A stretch of DNA of 64,000 nucleotides from assembly GCA_033675265.1 (NCBI GenBank), contig JAUJYZ010001301.1:52501-116500 (forward strand), in the 5' to 3' direction. Positions 12,223 to 22,729 of the stretch are shown piece after piece. The notes below the pieces were generated by a model. That model searched no databases, had not been told where the DNA came from, and was given only the letters and a program-made list of their open reading frames with translations. This stretch comes from Actinostola sp. cb2023. Its lineage: Eukaryota > Cnidaria > Anthozoa > Actiniaria > Actinostolidae. The stretch's first letter is position 1, and each line of letters opens with the position of its first letter. The position numbers and the translations under genes were made by a program.

Positions 12223-12422
12223 CAATAGACCTCTTTAGCTTGTATGCAAATTGCCCATTTCAGATCATGTGATGTAAACATGATATATTCTGGAGAATTG
12301 TTCCTTTATATTTCTGAAATTTATTCGTTCATATTGAAAGGACTAATTCTCCAGAGAACACCATGTTTACATCACATGATCTGAAATGGGCAATTTACAT
12401 ACGAAGCTAAAGAGGTCTATTG
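12223..12422. mobile_element. Fold-back MITE
   Basis: CAATAGACCTCTTTAGCTTG pairs with GCTAAAGAGGTCTATTG, and GCCCATTTCAGATCATGTGA pairs with TCACATGATCTGAAATGGGC. The loop is about 75 bp. Confidence 0.75.
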
Positions 12423-12523
12423 GCACATCAAAGTATCTACTGTCCCACATTGCTACTGTCTTTCACTTGCATTGTAAACGCGGCAGCCATTTTGGATGAC
12501 GTCATCAAAATAGCTTGAGTCTT

Positions 12524-12715
12524 TTATTTTTGAGCCAAATATTCCATGCCTCCAGCTCCTTCTTTCCAGAAATCCTCACACAGAAGAATGCGGAAGTCAG
12601 ATTGAAAGTTGAGACTGCGAGCCGATTCATTTTCTTTGTCTTTATAATCGTACTCCACATCATCGATTAGCCATCTTGGTAACGACTCAAAAGCGTCAGG
12701 AGATGAGCCAAGAGA
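12524..12715 (-). other. ORF of doubtful status in an inverted repeat
   Basis: An open frame after a CTTCAG acceptor-like site reads SLGSSPDAFESLPRWLIDD and ends EGAGGMEYLAQK-stop. It could be the last exon of the SEA protein gene upstream, but that gene's TM exon ends in phase 1 and this one would need phase 0. The plus strand at 12810-12905 resembles its reverse complement (CGATGA..AGTACGAT.., GGCTCGCAGT), which points to a fold-back element instead. Confidence 0.2.
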
Positions 12716-13093
12716 CTGAAGTAGGGTCACGTGAAATTAGGGAAGTGAAAGTAAGGTCACGTGAAAGTAAAATAAGAAATAAAAGAGAGGGACTCTTTGA
12801 CTCTTTACCAAGCTGCTCGTCCAACATGGCGGGTCGATGAATTCAAGTACGATCGCACAAACAGACAAAGAGAAACAAAAGATGGCTCGCAGTGTAACTA
12901 TTGGTTACGCTGTAGTTGTTTAATTAAGCACGTTTTTAACATAAGCACTGGCCATCAACATGTGCTTGTTTTAATAGTCTACCTCCTGATTAGAATAGCT
13001 GATAGTCTTGAGAATGAAACTGTCAGTTCGATTATTTCCTGAAAGAAAAAGAAACGTAATATTAAAAATTAGTCACTATCGTTCATTGTCTAT

Positions 13094-13097
<4 letters not shown>

Positions 13098-13144
<47 letters not shown>

Positions 13145-13202
13145 TAATAATAATAATAATATAATAATAATAATAATAATAATATATATAATAATAATAT
13201 AT
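13098..13202. repeat. (ATA)n microsatellite
   Basis: Simple AAT repeat with occasional AT interruptions. Confidence 0.9.
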
Positions 13203-13204
13203 TT

Positions 13205-13309
13205 AATTTTTAGACTACGAGTTCGAGGTTTCTATGAGGCAATAGTCAACGAGGCACATAGCACCGAGTTGACTATCCTCATAGTAAATGAGAACGAGTA
13301 GTCTAATTG
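13205..13309. mobile_element. Fold-back MITE (TAGACTACGAGTTC family)
   Basis: TAGACTACGAGTTCGAGG at the left mirrors GAGAACGAGTAGTCTA at the right, and AGTCAAC pairs with GTTGACT inside. The same family is present at 20721-20829. An outer pair, AGCATAAACCATCCAGTAG and CTACTGGATGGTTTATGCT (13314-13526), suggests nesting. Confidence 0.65.
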
Positions 13310-13743
13310 TTTTAGCATAAACCATCCAGTAGGTCAGTAGAAAATGACAGAAACAAGCAACAGACAATAATTCGTCGAGAAACTCCTCGGCAAAACGCGA
13401 CGACGAACTGAGCCGCCATTTTGTTTGTTTACAACATCTATCTCGGGTTCTATGAGCTGATAGACCACTAGTAGCGAACAGATCAGGTTGCAGGATTTGC
13501 GATAGACTACTGGATGGTTTATGCTAGATGATAATATGATAAAAAATTTCAACAATTTAGCCAGTCGGATCCAGGAGAGAGGACATCTGATCCTACACTG
13601 GGCTTCCTGCATGTGTCTTATTTGATCGGCCGTTAATTTGGATAACAAAGCCGATAGATGGCCATGAATTCACTTCTAGAGTTATGTCTTTTTGGTATTC
13701 AGTTGAAGTTTTACCATTGATAAATGACCTACAGGACTCAAGT

Positions 13744-13931
13744 ATAGACCCTTTTAATAAATCCCACAATGCATGATTTTCCGCGCTTGACGTCAAATTT
13801 ATTCTTTTCAGTTCCATTCATTTTCCTTCATTGTTTTCAGTCTTTGTATATTTTGAATAGAATTCAAAAGAATAAGTTTGACGTCAAGCGCGGAAAATCA
13901 TGCATTGTGGGATTTATTAAAAGGGTCTATA
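13744..13931. mobile_element. Fold-back MITE
   Basis: TATAGACCCTTTTAATAAAT pairs with ATTTATTAAAAGGGTCTATA. The arms continue through CCCACAATGCATGATTTTCC and GCGCTTGACGTCAAA. Confidence 0.8.
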
Positions 13932-13958
13932 GACAAGGCCTCGGTTGCACGAAAGGTG

Positions 13959-14066
13959 GTTAGCGCTATCCAACGGATAAGTCTTATCCAACGATTAAAA
14001 ATGATGCAGTTTATATCCAACACATTTTATGCGTTGGATAGGACTTATCCGTTGGATAGCGCTAAC
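13959..14066. mobile_element. Short fold-back MITE
   Basis: GTTAGCGCTATCCAACGGAT pairs with ATCCGTTGGATAGCGCTAAC with a short central loop. Confidence 0.8.
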
Positions 14067-14144
14067 GTACCATATTTTGTTCAAATACGGCCCTTGCAAA
14101 GTTAATTATGGAGATATGGTTTGTGTGCAGGTATAAATACTTAC

Positions 14145-14243
14145 GTTGTCTGAGACAAATCAGTAAAATGCTGACCACGACAAGCAAGATGAATAGCACG
14201 GCCACGGCACAGCCAAGGATGATAATCACGAACAAGTATTCCT
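14145..14243 (-). CDS. SEA protein exon: transmembrane segment
   Basis: Acceptor TCTTCAG and donor GTAAGTA bound a 99-nt exon in phase 1-1. It encodes EEYLFVIIILGCAVAVLFI, then LLVVVSILLICLRQ: a single membrane helix of about 27 residues with a basic cytoplasmic start. Confidence 0.8.
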
Positions 14244-15513
14244 CTGAAGAAGAAATAAATAACAAAATTAGATTCAATTATTAGTATGACTATTATTATG
14301 ACTATACAAGCTCAATCTAACGCTTTTCCCTCTCTACCACAGGAAACCCATAATGGCTGGGCTACCTGTGGCGACGCAATAAACAATGACTATTATTATG
14401 ACTATACAAGCTCAATCTAACGCTTTTCCCTCTCTACCACAGGAAACCCGTAATGGTTGGGCTACCTGTGGCGACGCAATAAACAATGGTAAAACAATAA
14501 TAACTTCAGCAGTACAAACAACAGACATATAAGATGTAGAAATGTCACAGAACAACAACAATAACCAAATATTTTATGCATAACGTGTGTCACGTGCAGA
14601 GAAAAGAAATGAACACCAAACATTCAAGCAACTGCAACGACACACGACATCAATCATTCAATCAATCAATCAATCAATCATTCAATCAATCAATCAATCA
14701 ACCAACCAATCAACCAATTAATCAATCAGTCAATCAATCAATCAATCAACCATTCATTCAATAAACCAACCAATCAATCAATCAGTCAATCAATCAATCA
14801 ATCAATCAATGAAACAATCATTCAATCAACCAATCAATCAGTCAATCATTCAATCAAACAATCAATCAATCAGTCAGTCAATCAATCAGTCAATCAATCA
14901 ATCAATCAATAAACCAACCATTCATTCAATAAACCAACCAATCAATCAATCAGTCATTCAATCAATCAATCAATGAAACGGCAATCATTCAATCAACCAA
15001 TCAATCAGTCAATCATTCAATCAAATTAAACAATCAATCAATCAGTCAGTCAATCAATCAATCAATCAATCAACCAATCAATCAATAAACCAACCAACCA
15101 CCCAATCAACTTTATTTCAAGAGGGTAACACATAACAGCTCCACATCGTCGTACCTTCTTTAGTTCCTTTGACTTTTGGAGATTCGGGCGTCGATTCAAC
15201 TAAGAGATAAGACAAACCCGTCTATAAGTAAATCACTCACGCACTGTTATTCTAGTTCCCTATTCCTAAGGGGGTGGGGGAGGGGTATAACATAATACCT
15301 CCGTAAGGGATTTACTTACGCATCATTTACGCATTGCTTTTCTAGTCCTCCTAAGGGCGAGGGGTTCAAAGGGGGAGGGGGGGGGGGGGGGGGGGGGGAC
15401 CACGGGGGCCACGGGAGGAGATTGAGGATTTGAGGAGGATCAGATAATCCCTCCATTATGAAATCATTCAAGTATTTCTCTTTTCTAGTCCTCCTAAGGG
15501 CGGGGGGATCCTA

Positions 15514-15545
<32 letters not shown>

Positions 15546-18500
15546 GGGGGGATTTTGGTTGAGGATCAGATAATCCCGCCATTAAGAAATCACTCAAGCA
15601 TTTCTTTTCTAGTCTTCCTAAGGGGGATAATGGCAGGTAAAAAATGTTATCCCCAAAACTCAATATAAATTGCAAGTCTAACGATCAGCCGTCCAATTGC
15701 CCTATACCACTATGACGTCAAATCAAAACAATCTATTGTTTAAACGCTAAGGATCATGGTCGCTAGAGGGGGACAAAACAGCAACAACACAAAGGATTTC
15801 CCAAATAAATGTATTTTACAGACGGTCTGAAAGCGATAAAAGTCACCAAACACAGTAAATATTGTGGGAAAAGTATCGATGAACATAATATCTGGAAACT
15901 AGCCAATTTGAAATCAAGCGAACCTCAGCAGAGCAGATTTAGTTCAAATTTCTATTGTTCTTCACGATTCTGTCCCCCTCATAAATAAGCCGTTACGTCA
16001 TAGTGGTATAGGGCAATTGTCTTTGGCTAAGTGATCATAACTTTACAATAAAACGAAAATAATGAATTATATTGAATAAAGTGTCTAGATTTAGCGAAAT
16101 AATGAATTATATTGACTAAAGTGTCTAGATTTAGCGATGAAATCCTATCATTTTTGTTTGATATACCTTTCCTTGTTATCATAGCTCCCATTGGATAACT
16201 AGGATCAACGGAGAAGTTCCCTAGCTTTCCTGACGTCACTTCCTGTTGAATGTCATCAATCACGTGTCGCACTTCCTGCTGGGATGTTGAGTTGATTAAA
16301 ACCTCGTAGTCTACTATGATGCTGCCCTTCCTGAAAGTATGGCATTAATTATTGAATTAGTATATTCGACATATACACGAATGTTGGAAGACTGGGTTCG
16401 AGTGTTTTGATTGGCTGAATTAGTTACAAGTTTGTCGAGGTGTTTGCTCTCGATGAAAGACTAGTGGAAATATCACTTGAATGGATTCAACGTTCTTTCT
16501 CCAGCACATTGGATAGGCTATACAGTTTTTCGAGGTGTTTGCCCTCGATGAAAGACTAGTGGAAATATCACATGAATGGATTCAACGTTCTTTGTCCAGC
16601 ACATTGGATAGGCTATACAGTTTTTCGAGGTGTTTGCCCTCGATGAAAGACCAGTGGAAATATCACTTGAATGGATTCGACGTTCTTTCTCCAGCACATT
16701 GGATAGGCTATACAGTTTTTAAATTGGATATAATATTGTGAACATCTCAATGGTTATAACACTCGTACCCAGTCTTCCATGTATTTTACTTACATCGATC
16801 GATGACAATTCATGAATGCATTGAGCTAAGTTAATTAGAGAGTATCGGGAAGTTTGTATATACACATTCTTTGCTGAATATAATTAATTATAAAACCGAC
16901 ATCCCACAAGCCCCTTCGGCCCCACGTTGCATGTTCTATATATGGTAATTTATAATTCAACAGACCTGATATCAGTAATCCTGACTTGCCAAACTTTGTC
17001 CCTCTTTTCAATCTAACGAACAAAGCAACACGTTTATAAATATATGATCGATAACTGAGTGAGGTAATCATGTAGTGTCGAGTGCATGCAATTTGGGATT
17101 AATTATCCCTCTTAGCAATCTAACGAACAAAGCACGCAACACGTTTATAAATATATGATCGATAATTAGTGAGGTAATCATGTAGTGTCGAGTGCATGCA
17201 ATTTGGGATTAATTATCCCTCTTAGCAATCTAACGAACAAAGCAACACGTTTATAAATATATGATTGATAATTAGTGAGGTAATCATGTAGTGTCGAGTG
17301 CATGCAATTTGGGATTAATTATCCCTCTTAGCAATCTAACGAACAAAGCAACACGTTTATAAATATATGATTGATAATTAGTGAGGTAATCATGTAGTGT
17401 CGAGTGCAACTTGGGATTAATTGTCCCTCGCTCTAAGGCCTATTTCAAACGTCGTTCTTTCCAAGAGCCGCGTTTTTAATTACTTCAAAAGAAGCCGCCT
17501 CATTATCTATTGTTTGAAATGAGAACGGCTCATGATTAGCACGACGTCTGAACTAGGCCTAATTAGCTATCTAAGGAACAAGGCAACACGTTTGTAAATT
17601 ATGGTCGATAATTAGTGTATAATTATTATTAGTGTAGGTAATCATATAGTGTGGAGTGGGATTTGGGATTAATTAACGCAAGTTGTAATTGTCATGGCAC
17701 TGAAGCCCAAGTTAATGTTTATTTGCACTACTCTTAGCCAATCAGAATCGAGAAATGTTTTTTTTAATATTCTCATGATTCTACAACCTCATGCTGTGTC
17801 AAATCATCTAGGATGTATTTTTAGCTCGGGCATGCGCACTATCCTAAAACTCGAGATAGTTTTTCTTCGTGAACGTATCAGTACGCTTCTTTGCTGTTGG
17901 TTTTTGATTTTTGGGCCAATTTTGGGCCAATTTTTGGAGCACAATATACGAGAACGGGTCTTCGACCTTTTAAGAAAACAGACCTCATGAGATCTGTTTT
18001 CCGTAAAAAGGGGCCCTAGCTGTTGACGACGATCCGTTTTTACACAATTCAGCTATCCAGCTGGAAGAGTATTTACTACTAAAACTATCTATCTATTATA
18101 ACAGTTCTCATATATATATTATTATTATTTCAGACATTTATTTTTCACTTACATTCCTCTCGAAGTTATTCTTGAATTCCACAAACGCGTGTCCTTTTCT
18201 ATCTTGAATTACTTCGTATTCGATGTCGATCACCTTGGCTCGAAGATGCACTTTAACTAAATCATGTAAACAATGTCAGCTGTAACATTCTTACTACTGC
18301 GGCAACGCGACCCATTCATAGCTAACGTGCACTGTCAGAACCAAGTGGCGCGAGAGCCAATAAGCGACTGACTAACTGTCAAGAGATTCTCTGGTCTGTG
18401 GCAAATACATTGGAAGACTGGATTCGGGTGTTATAACCATTGAGATAGCAGTTCTTAAATGTTGACAATATTATATATAATTAAAAACTGCATAGCCTAT

Positions 18501-19615
18501 CCAATGTGCTGGAGAAAGAACGTTGAATCCATTCAAGTGATATTTCCACTAGTCTTTCATCGAGGGCAAACACCTCAAAAAACTTTTAACTAATTCAGCC
18601 AATCAAAACACTCGAACCCAGTCTTCCAACACATGCCACAGACCGGGATTCTGCAAATCAACTGTAAATTTAAAGAAGCTTACCGTATTTATCGTAATCA
18701 GGCATCTTATCATCTGGCTTTTTAAAATCAGGAGCTAAATACAAGAAATATCTAAGTATTTTAACTGTGAAGGAATACGAATACAAACACAGGAATCTCT
18801 AAGAAAACAGAAATAATATTAATAGCAACAGTGAAGCGATACACCTCCCGTAAGCGATCACCCCGAAGGTCCTGGGCGTTTCTTTCTCCACTAAAACATT
18901 GCTTTTATAACCTCTTTTACAGCTAATTTTAAAAAAAAAGTTGAATGCTGCCGATACTGAATAGTGCATAGTGCATACTGCATGGGGGCACCTCCCATAA
19001 GTGGGCACCTCCCATAAGCGGGCACCTCCCATAAGTGGCACCTCCCATAAGCGGGCACCTCCCATCAGCGGGCACCTCCAATAAGCGGGCACCTCCCATA
19101 AGCGGGCACCTCCCATAAGCGGGCACCTCCAATAAGCGGGCACCTCCCATAAGTGGACATATCTCGTACGTGGACACACCCCGTAAGCGGAAAGCTATAC
19201 ATTATTGGAAGGGCGTCCCCTTAGGGAGGTTCCACTGTGCATTATTTACGTATTTAACTTTGATCGTTTACTATGCTTACTGATAGAAGTTGACACTGCT
19301 GCACTTGACACGGATTCAGCTGTAAAAGAATCAACAAATCAGCAAATGAAAACACGTGTAACAGTTGTGAACAACGAATAACGACGTACCAAATGATCGA
19401 GAAGATGATAGCAATGGTGATGGAGATGGCCGTACGGCTACTGCTGTTGAGGATAGCTTTGGTGTTGGTGATGGTGATGGAGATACTAAAGCCATCGATG
19501 ACGATGATGATGGCGATGAGATAGATGATAACGATGACAATTGTGATGACGATGGCCGAGCGTCTACTGCTGTTGAGAATAGCTTTCGTGATGGCGATGG
19601 AGATACTAAAGTCTT

Positions 19616-19646
<31 letters not shown>

Positions 19647-20390
19647 GATGATGGCGATGACAATTGTGATGACGATGGCCGAGCGTCTACTGCTGTTGAG
19701 GATAGCTTTGGTGATGGTGTTGGCGATGGAGATACTAAAGCCTTTGATAATGATGATGATGACGACAAGGGCGATGACAATGGTGATGACGATGGTCGAG
19801 CATCTACCGCTGTTGAGGATAGTTTTGGTGTTGATGATGGTGATGGTGATGGAGATATCAATGCCTTTGATGATGCTGATGATGATGACGATGAGACAGA
19901 TGATGGTGCTGACAATGGTGATGACAATAGTCGAGCATCTACCGCTGTTGAGGATAGTTTTGGTGTTGATAATGGTGATGGTGATGGAGATATCAATGCC
20001 TTTGATGATGCTGATGATGATGACGATGAGACAGATGATGGCGCTGACAATTGTGATGACGATGGGCGAGCGTCTACTGCTTTTGAGGATAGCTTTGGTG
20101 TTGGTGATGGAGATATCAATGCCTTTGATGAAGATGGTGCTGTTGATGCTGCTGCTGATGATGATGATGAAACAGATGATGGCGATGACAATTGTGATGA
20201 CGATGCCTCTGTTGAGGATAGTTTTGATGTTGGTGATGGTGAAGGAGATATCAATGCCTTTGATGATGATGATGATGATGACGATGAGACAGATGATGGC
20301 GATGACAATTGTGATGACGATGGTCGAGCGTCTACTGCTGTTGAGGATAGCTTTGGTGTTGGTGATGGGGATACTAAAGCCTTTGATGAC

Positions 20391-20421
<31 letters not shown>

Positions 20422-20475
20422 GCGATGGTGGTGGTGATGATGGTTCCACTGTAGTATGTCCAAGAGTCGATATAT
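14145..20475 (-). CDS. Mucin-like membrane protein with SEA domain (seven exons placed)
   Basis: Exons in coding order: 20475-19390, 19319-19281, 18734-18684, 18256-18153, 16326-16167, 15199-15155, 14243-14145. Every junction agrees in phase, mostly 1-1. Together they encode about 528 residues: a 361-residue Ser/Pro/Ala repeat region, a short linker (PDFKKPDDKMPDYDKY), a SEA domain (IIVDYEVLI, then GKLGNFSVDP), a short stalk and one transmembrane helix (FVIIILGCAVAVLF..) followed by CLRQ. SEA domains typically sit next to O-glycosylated stretches near the membrane. Neither the 5' exon with a signal peptide nor the cytoplasmic end was found. The gene may begin in the DOMON exons upstream. The SEA exon acceptor is one of two sites 4 nt apart; only the inner one keeps phase. 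Confidence 0.65.
14286..14488. repeat. Two tandem copies of a ~103-bp unit
   Basis: ACTATTATTATGACTATACA through GGCGACGCAATAAACAATG occurs twice with two or three differences. Each copy contains CCACAGGAAACCC and GGGCTACCTGTGG, a short inverted repeat. Confidence 0.85.
14645..15110. repeat. (AATC)n microsatellite
   Basis: About 460 bp of CAAT/CAAC/CAGT tetranucleotides in an intron of the SEA protein gene. A segment of roughly 170 bp appears duplicated (AAACCAACCATTCATTCAAT recurs). Confidence 0.9.
15155..15199 (-). CDS. SEA protein exon: membrane-proximal stalk
   Basis: A 45-nt exon (acceptor CTCTTAG, donor GTACGA) in phase 1-1. It encodes ESTPESPKVKGTKE, a hydrophilic linker between the SEA domain and the membrane helix. 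Confidence 0.65.
15280..15645. repeat. Duplicated unit with two poly-G runs
   Basis: Two or three diverged copies of a ~110-bp unit (TTTTCTAGTCCTCCTAAGGG, then GATCAGATAATCCC). Two copies contain uninterrupted G runs of more than 20 nt at about 15376-15399 and 15515-15543, which may form G-quadruplexes. Confidence 0.75.
15694..16019. mobile_element. Fold-back MITE
   Basis: CAATTGCCCTATACCACTAT with GACGTCA is mirrored by TACGTCATAGTGGTATAGGG and CAATTG. The interior is about 270 bp and largely unpaired. Confidence 0.75.
16167..16326 (-). CDS. SEA protein exon: core of SEA domain
   Basis: Encodes GSIIVDYEVLINSTSQQEV, then RHVIDDIQQEV, TSGKLGNFSVDPSYPMG and AMITRKG. The pattern GS-x-IVDYEV followed by G-x-LGN-x-SVDP is typical of the second half of SEA domains. 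Donor is GTATAT. The acceptor CTTTCAG would add GAAG and break the frame; the AAG 4 nt further in restores it. Confidence 0.75.
16378..16785. mobile_element. TIR element with three internal ~127-bp tandem repeats
   Basis: Bounded by GTTGGAAGACTGGGTTCGAG and, inverted, CGTACCCAGTCTTCCAT. The interior holds three near-identical tandem units (TTTTTCGAGGTGTTTGCCCT, then ATGGATTCAACGTTCTTT). Related single- or multi-unit copies are at 18410-18645 and 28969-29885. Confidence 0.75.
17020..17420. repeat. ~108-bp tandem repeat, four copies
   Basis: The unit runs from CTAACGAACAAAGCAACACG to TTTGGGATTAATTATCCCTC. A diverged fifth part appears near 17565-17675. Confidence 0.85.
17430..17570. mobile_element. 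Small fold-back element between satellite units
   Basis: AGGCCTATTTCAAACGTCGT pairs imperfectly with ACGACGTCTGAACTAGGCCT. It separates the fourth and fifth copies of the ~108-bp repeat. Confidence 0.5.
18153..18256 (-). CDS. SEA protein exon: first part of SEA domain
   Basis: Acceptor ATTTAG, donor GTAAGTG. Encodes VKVHLRAKVIDIEYEV, then IQDRKGHAFVEFKNNFERN. Phase 1 in, phase 0 out. It joins GSIIVDYEV in the next exon. Confidence 0.7.
18410..18645. mobile_element. TIR element (same family as 16.4 kb)
   Basis: TGTGGCAAATACATTGGAAG at the left mirrors CTTCCAACACATGCCACAG at the right. It contains one unit of the internal repeat. Confidence 0.75.
18684..18734 (-). CDS. SEA protein exon: acidic/basic linker
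   Basis: A 51-nt exon (acceptor TATTTAG, donor GTAAGC) in phase 1-1. Encodes PDFKKPDDKMPDYDKY. Confidence 0.6.
18840..19240. mobile_element. Tigger/pogo-like element end with 17-18 bp tandem repeat
   Basis: The right edge reads, reversed, CAGTGGAACCTCCCTAAGG, resembling pogo/Tigger-type termini. Inward of it about eleven units of GCGGGCACCTCCCATAA (18984-19160) form a minisatellite whose sequence echoes the terminus. It lies in an intron of the SEA protein gene. Family assignment is inference. Confidence 0.5.
19281..19319 (-). CDS. SEA protein exon: Ser/Ala-rich linker
   Basis: A 39-nt exon (acceptor TTTTACAG, donor GTAAGC) in phase 1-1. Encodes ESVSSAAVSTSI. Confidence 0.6.
19390..20475 (-). 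CDS. SEA protein exon: Ser/Pro-rich mucin-like repeats
   Basis: A 1,086-nt exon in phase 1-1 with acceptor TTATATCACAG and a strong donor GTACGT. It encodes about eight imperfect repeats of 40-45 residues built from KALISPSPTPKLSSTAVDAR and runs of Ser, as in heavily O-glycosylated stalks. The DNA is a minisatellite open in several frames: the sense-strand frame DDDGRASTAVEDSFG is also open. This minus frame is preferred because its splice sites fit the flanking exons. Confidence 0.6.
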
Positions 20476-20538
20476 CTGTGATATAAGACAACAATCAGTA
20501 TAACTGAGCTATAGATACGGCAATAATAGGCATAAATA

Positions 20539-20713
20539 GAAACCAACTAGCATACTATCACGAATCCTGTAATCTGATTAAAAAACTTACTCACTAAATA
20601 TTTATTGCGTGATAGATAGTGAGTAGCGAAAATGCCGGCGTTTTGAACAAAAACAAAGCGAAAAATCAATGAATATTGGCATAAATTCGAAGGTAGTATG
20701 CTAGTTGGTTTCT
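20539..20713. mobile_element. Fold-back MITE
   Basis: AGAAACCAACTAGCATACTA is mirrored by TAGTATGCTAGTTGGTTTCT at the right. Confidence 0.7.
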
Positions 20714-20720
20714 ACTAAAA

Positions 20721-20829
20721 CAATTAGACTATACTTGTTCTCGTTTTCTATGAGTTCAAATAGTCAACTCGACGCAACGCGCTTCGTTGACTATTGACTC
20801 ATAGAAAACTCGAACTCGTAGTCTAATTG
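20721..20829. mobile_element. Fold-back MITE (TAGACTACGAGTTC family)
   Basis: CAATTAGACTA at the left and TAGTCTAATTG at the right. Internally TTTTCTATGAGTTCAAATAG mirrors CTATTGACTCATAGAAAA. Same family as 13205-13309. Confidence 0.75.
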
Positions 20830-20839
20830 TTAAATATAG

Positions 20840-21905
20840 GGTGAACAATATCAAACTGTTCAAAAATATTGTCCATGAAATATATTTTAATACTGAAAAA
20901 AACTACGAGGTGATGAATGCAATACCTGCTTATTCCGTCCATTGCTTTATTCCTAAAATATACCTATATCACTGTCAAGCGGTACGTCTTCAGTCACGTG
21001 ACAGTTCGTCATTATTAAAATATACGCTGTGACGTAGACAACCTTTTATGTAAATGACTATAGTTAAAGTTAAGTATTTTTAGAGATTTGCATTCCACAA
21101 GCTTCTAGCTTTAACCAATATCGTGTTTATTAATAAATAAAAGTTATATATGATTTGTATAATATTGTAATTCGACTAAGATGCAAAGTGGAGTACGGTA
21201 GTGCTTGTCCAACGCACATGTCTATTATTTCATGTTTTACTATAATTGTGATGATAACAAGCAGTTTTCACTGAGAAAATCAATGCTAAATTCACGCAAA
21301 TGAGGACGATTTTGTATCCGATTCCGTTATGTAATATATATAATATGAGCGGCCGTGTTGTATGAGATCAATGTACAATCACTAGCCGAACACGAATATT
21401 GTATCGGACTTATCATATCCACAGATGTATAAAATCTTGTTCTACTATAATTTTCAAGATACCAGTAAGTTTGGCCGAGAAAATCAAAGTTAAAGTCTAT
21501 GTAAATCAAGACGATTTTGTATCAGAAATACAAGCTCTTCCACGGTTATGATTTATGTTGTGTTTTCCTCATGAATTGTTAATGAGCTGGGACAATAGCA
21601 CCACGTACGGGAGTGCTTTGTTTGATGTGCCATTTTGAAAGAACCAAGAATTCTATAAAAAATACCAGTTCATTTTTATTGAAATTTCTTAATTCTTTGT
21701 TGCATAATCAAGTGCATACAATTTAAAGATTCAAGCCTGGATTAAAGCAAAGGCGCGACATACGCTGAGCCTGACTCAGTAATGCTGCATTACTCAATAA
21801 CGGTGCTTGTCTTTTGTTACACCTTAGTATTGCATAAATGGTGTCCTGAGTCTGCGTATGTTGTTTGTGCTTATGCTTATGTCGCTAGTGTAAACCATAG
21901 AAAAT
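20840..21905. other. AT-rich sequence without supported gene
   Basis: No exon with splice sites was found. In particular, no signal-peptide exon for the SEA protein was found on the minus strand here. Confidence 0.4.
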
Positions 21906-21909
21906 GTTG

Positions 21910-22353
21910 CCTATCACCCCTGTAAGATTGATTAAAAAATATATTCAATATATGCTGAATAGTTGGTGGGTTCAGTATTTTGTGATTTGAATCTTGCGCT
22001 TATGAGTTATAGAGGTTTGAAATCTCAATATGCAAATTTGATGACGTCTACTAAGGAATCATTTATTATACAAAAATGCCCTTGTGCTGATTATTTGAAA
22101 ACTTACTGAATATTTTCACAGTCTTTATGAATATGATTTTATAACTTTTTCCCCATTTCAAAAAATAAGTTATTCTTGAAAAAAGTCTAAATAACTATGA
22201 CCAATTCCTTAGTAGACGTCATCAAATTTGCATATTGAGATTTCAAACCTCTATAACTCATAAACAGAAGGTTCAAATCACAAAATACTGAACCCACCAA
22301 CTATTCAGCTTTTATTGAATATATTTTTTAAACAATCTCACAGGGGTGATAGG
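21910..22353. mobile_element. Fold-back MITE, 0.44 kb
   Basis: CCTATCACCCCTGT at the left mirrors ACAGGGGTGATAGG at the right. Arms of about 180 bp include TGGTGGGTTCAGTATTTTGT and CTTAGTAGACGTCATCAAAT, around a centre near 22130. Confidence 0.8.
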
Positions 22354-22471
22354 CACTTTAAGTTCCATACTTTGCTCCTGATACTTTTATATATTTGTTT
22401 GCTTTCGATATTATTACACCTTATTTTCTTATCAAAATCGATAATAATAATAAATATTTACAGTTTCGATC

Positions 22472-22729
22472 TCATAAAATAAAAAAGCGTGATAGAACGA
22501 ATATCAACCAACCAAAATACGACCCTGTCGACGATGGAGAAGTTGTAGGTGATGTCATAGTATGAGCAGAACTGGTCAGCGGTGGCTGCGATGATTGGTT
22601 GCTAGGTAACACAGTGTCCCATGGTAGGAGTACAATATTTTTGAAGCCTTGATGGTCGTGTTTGGTTTTGTATGGAGAGGGGTAGTCGTCTGTAGAATGG
22701 TAGGCGTATACTACCAACATTGGACCAAG
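22472..22729 (-). CDS. DOMON protein exon 3 and Ser/Thr linker
   Basis: Acceptor ATTCCACAG. Encodes LGPMLVVYAYHSTDDYPSP, then KTKHDHQGFKNIVLLPWD, then a Ser/Thr/Pro stretch ending SPSSTGS and a hydrophobic tail before the stop. The true 3' end may be a splice donor within the linker. Confidence 0.65.
   Translation of the reverse strand, partial: LGPMLVVYAYHSTDDYPSPYKTKHDHQGFKNIVLLPWDTVLPSNQSSQPPLTSSAHTMTSPTTSPSSTGSYFGWLIFVLSRFFIL

Noticed and set aside
19525..20454. Plus-strand Met/Leu-rich ORF of 309 residues and minus-strand Ile-rich ORF of 430 residues
   Set aside because: By-products of the minisatellite exon; neither frame fits splice sites of neighbouring exons, while the Ser/Pro frame does.
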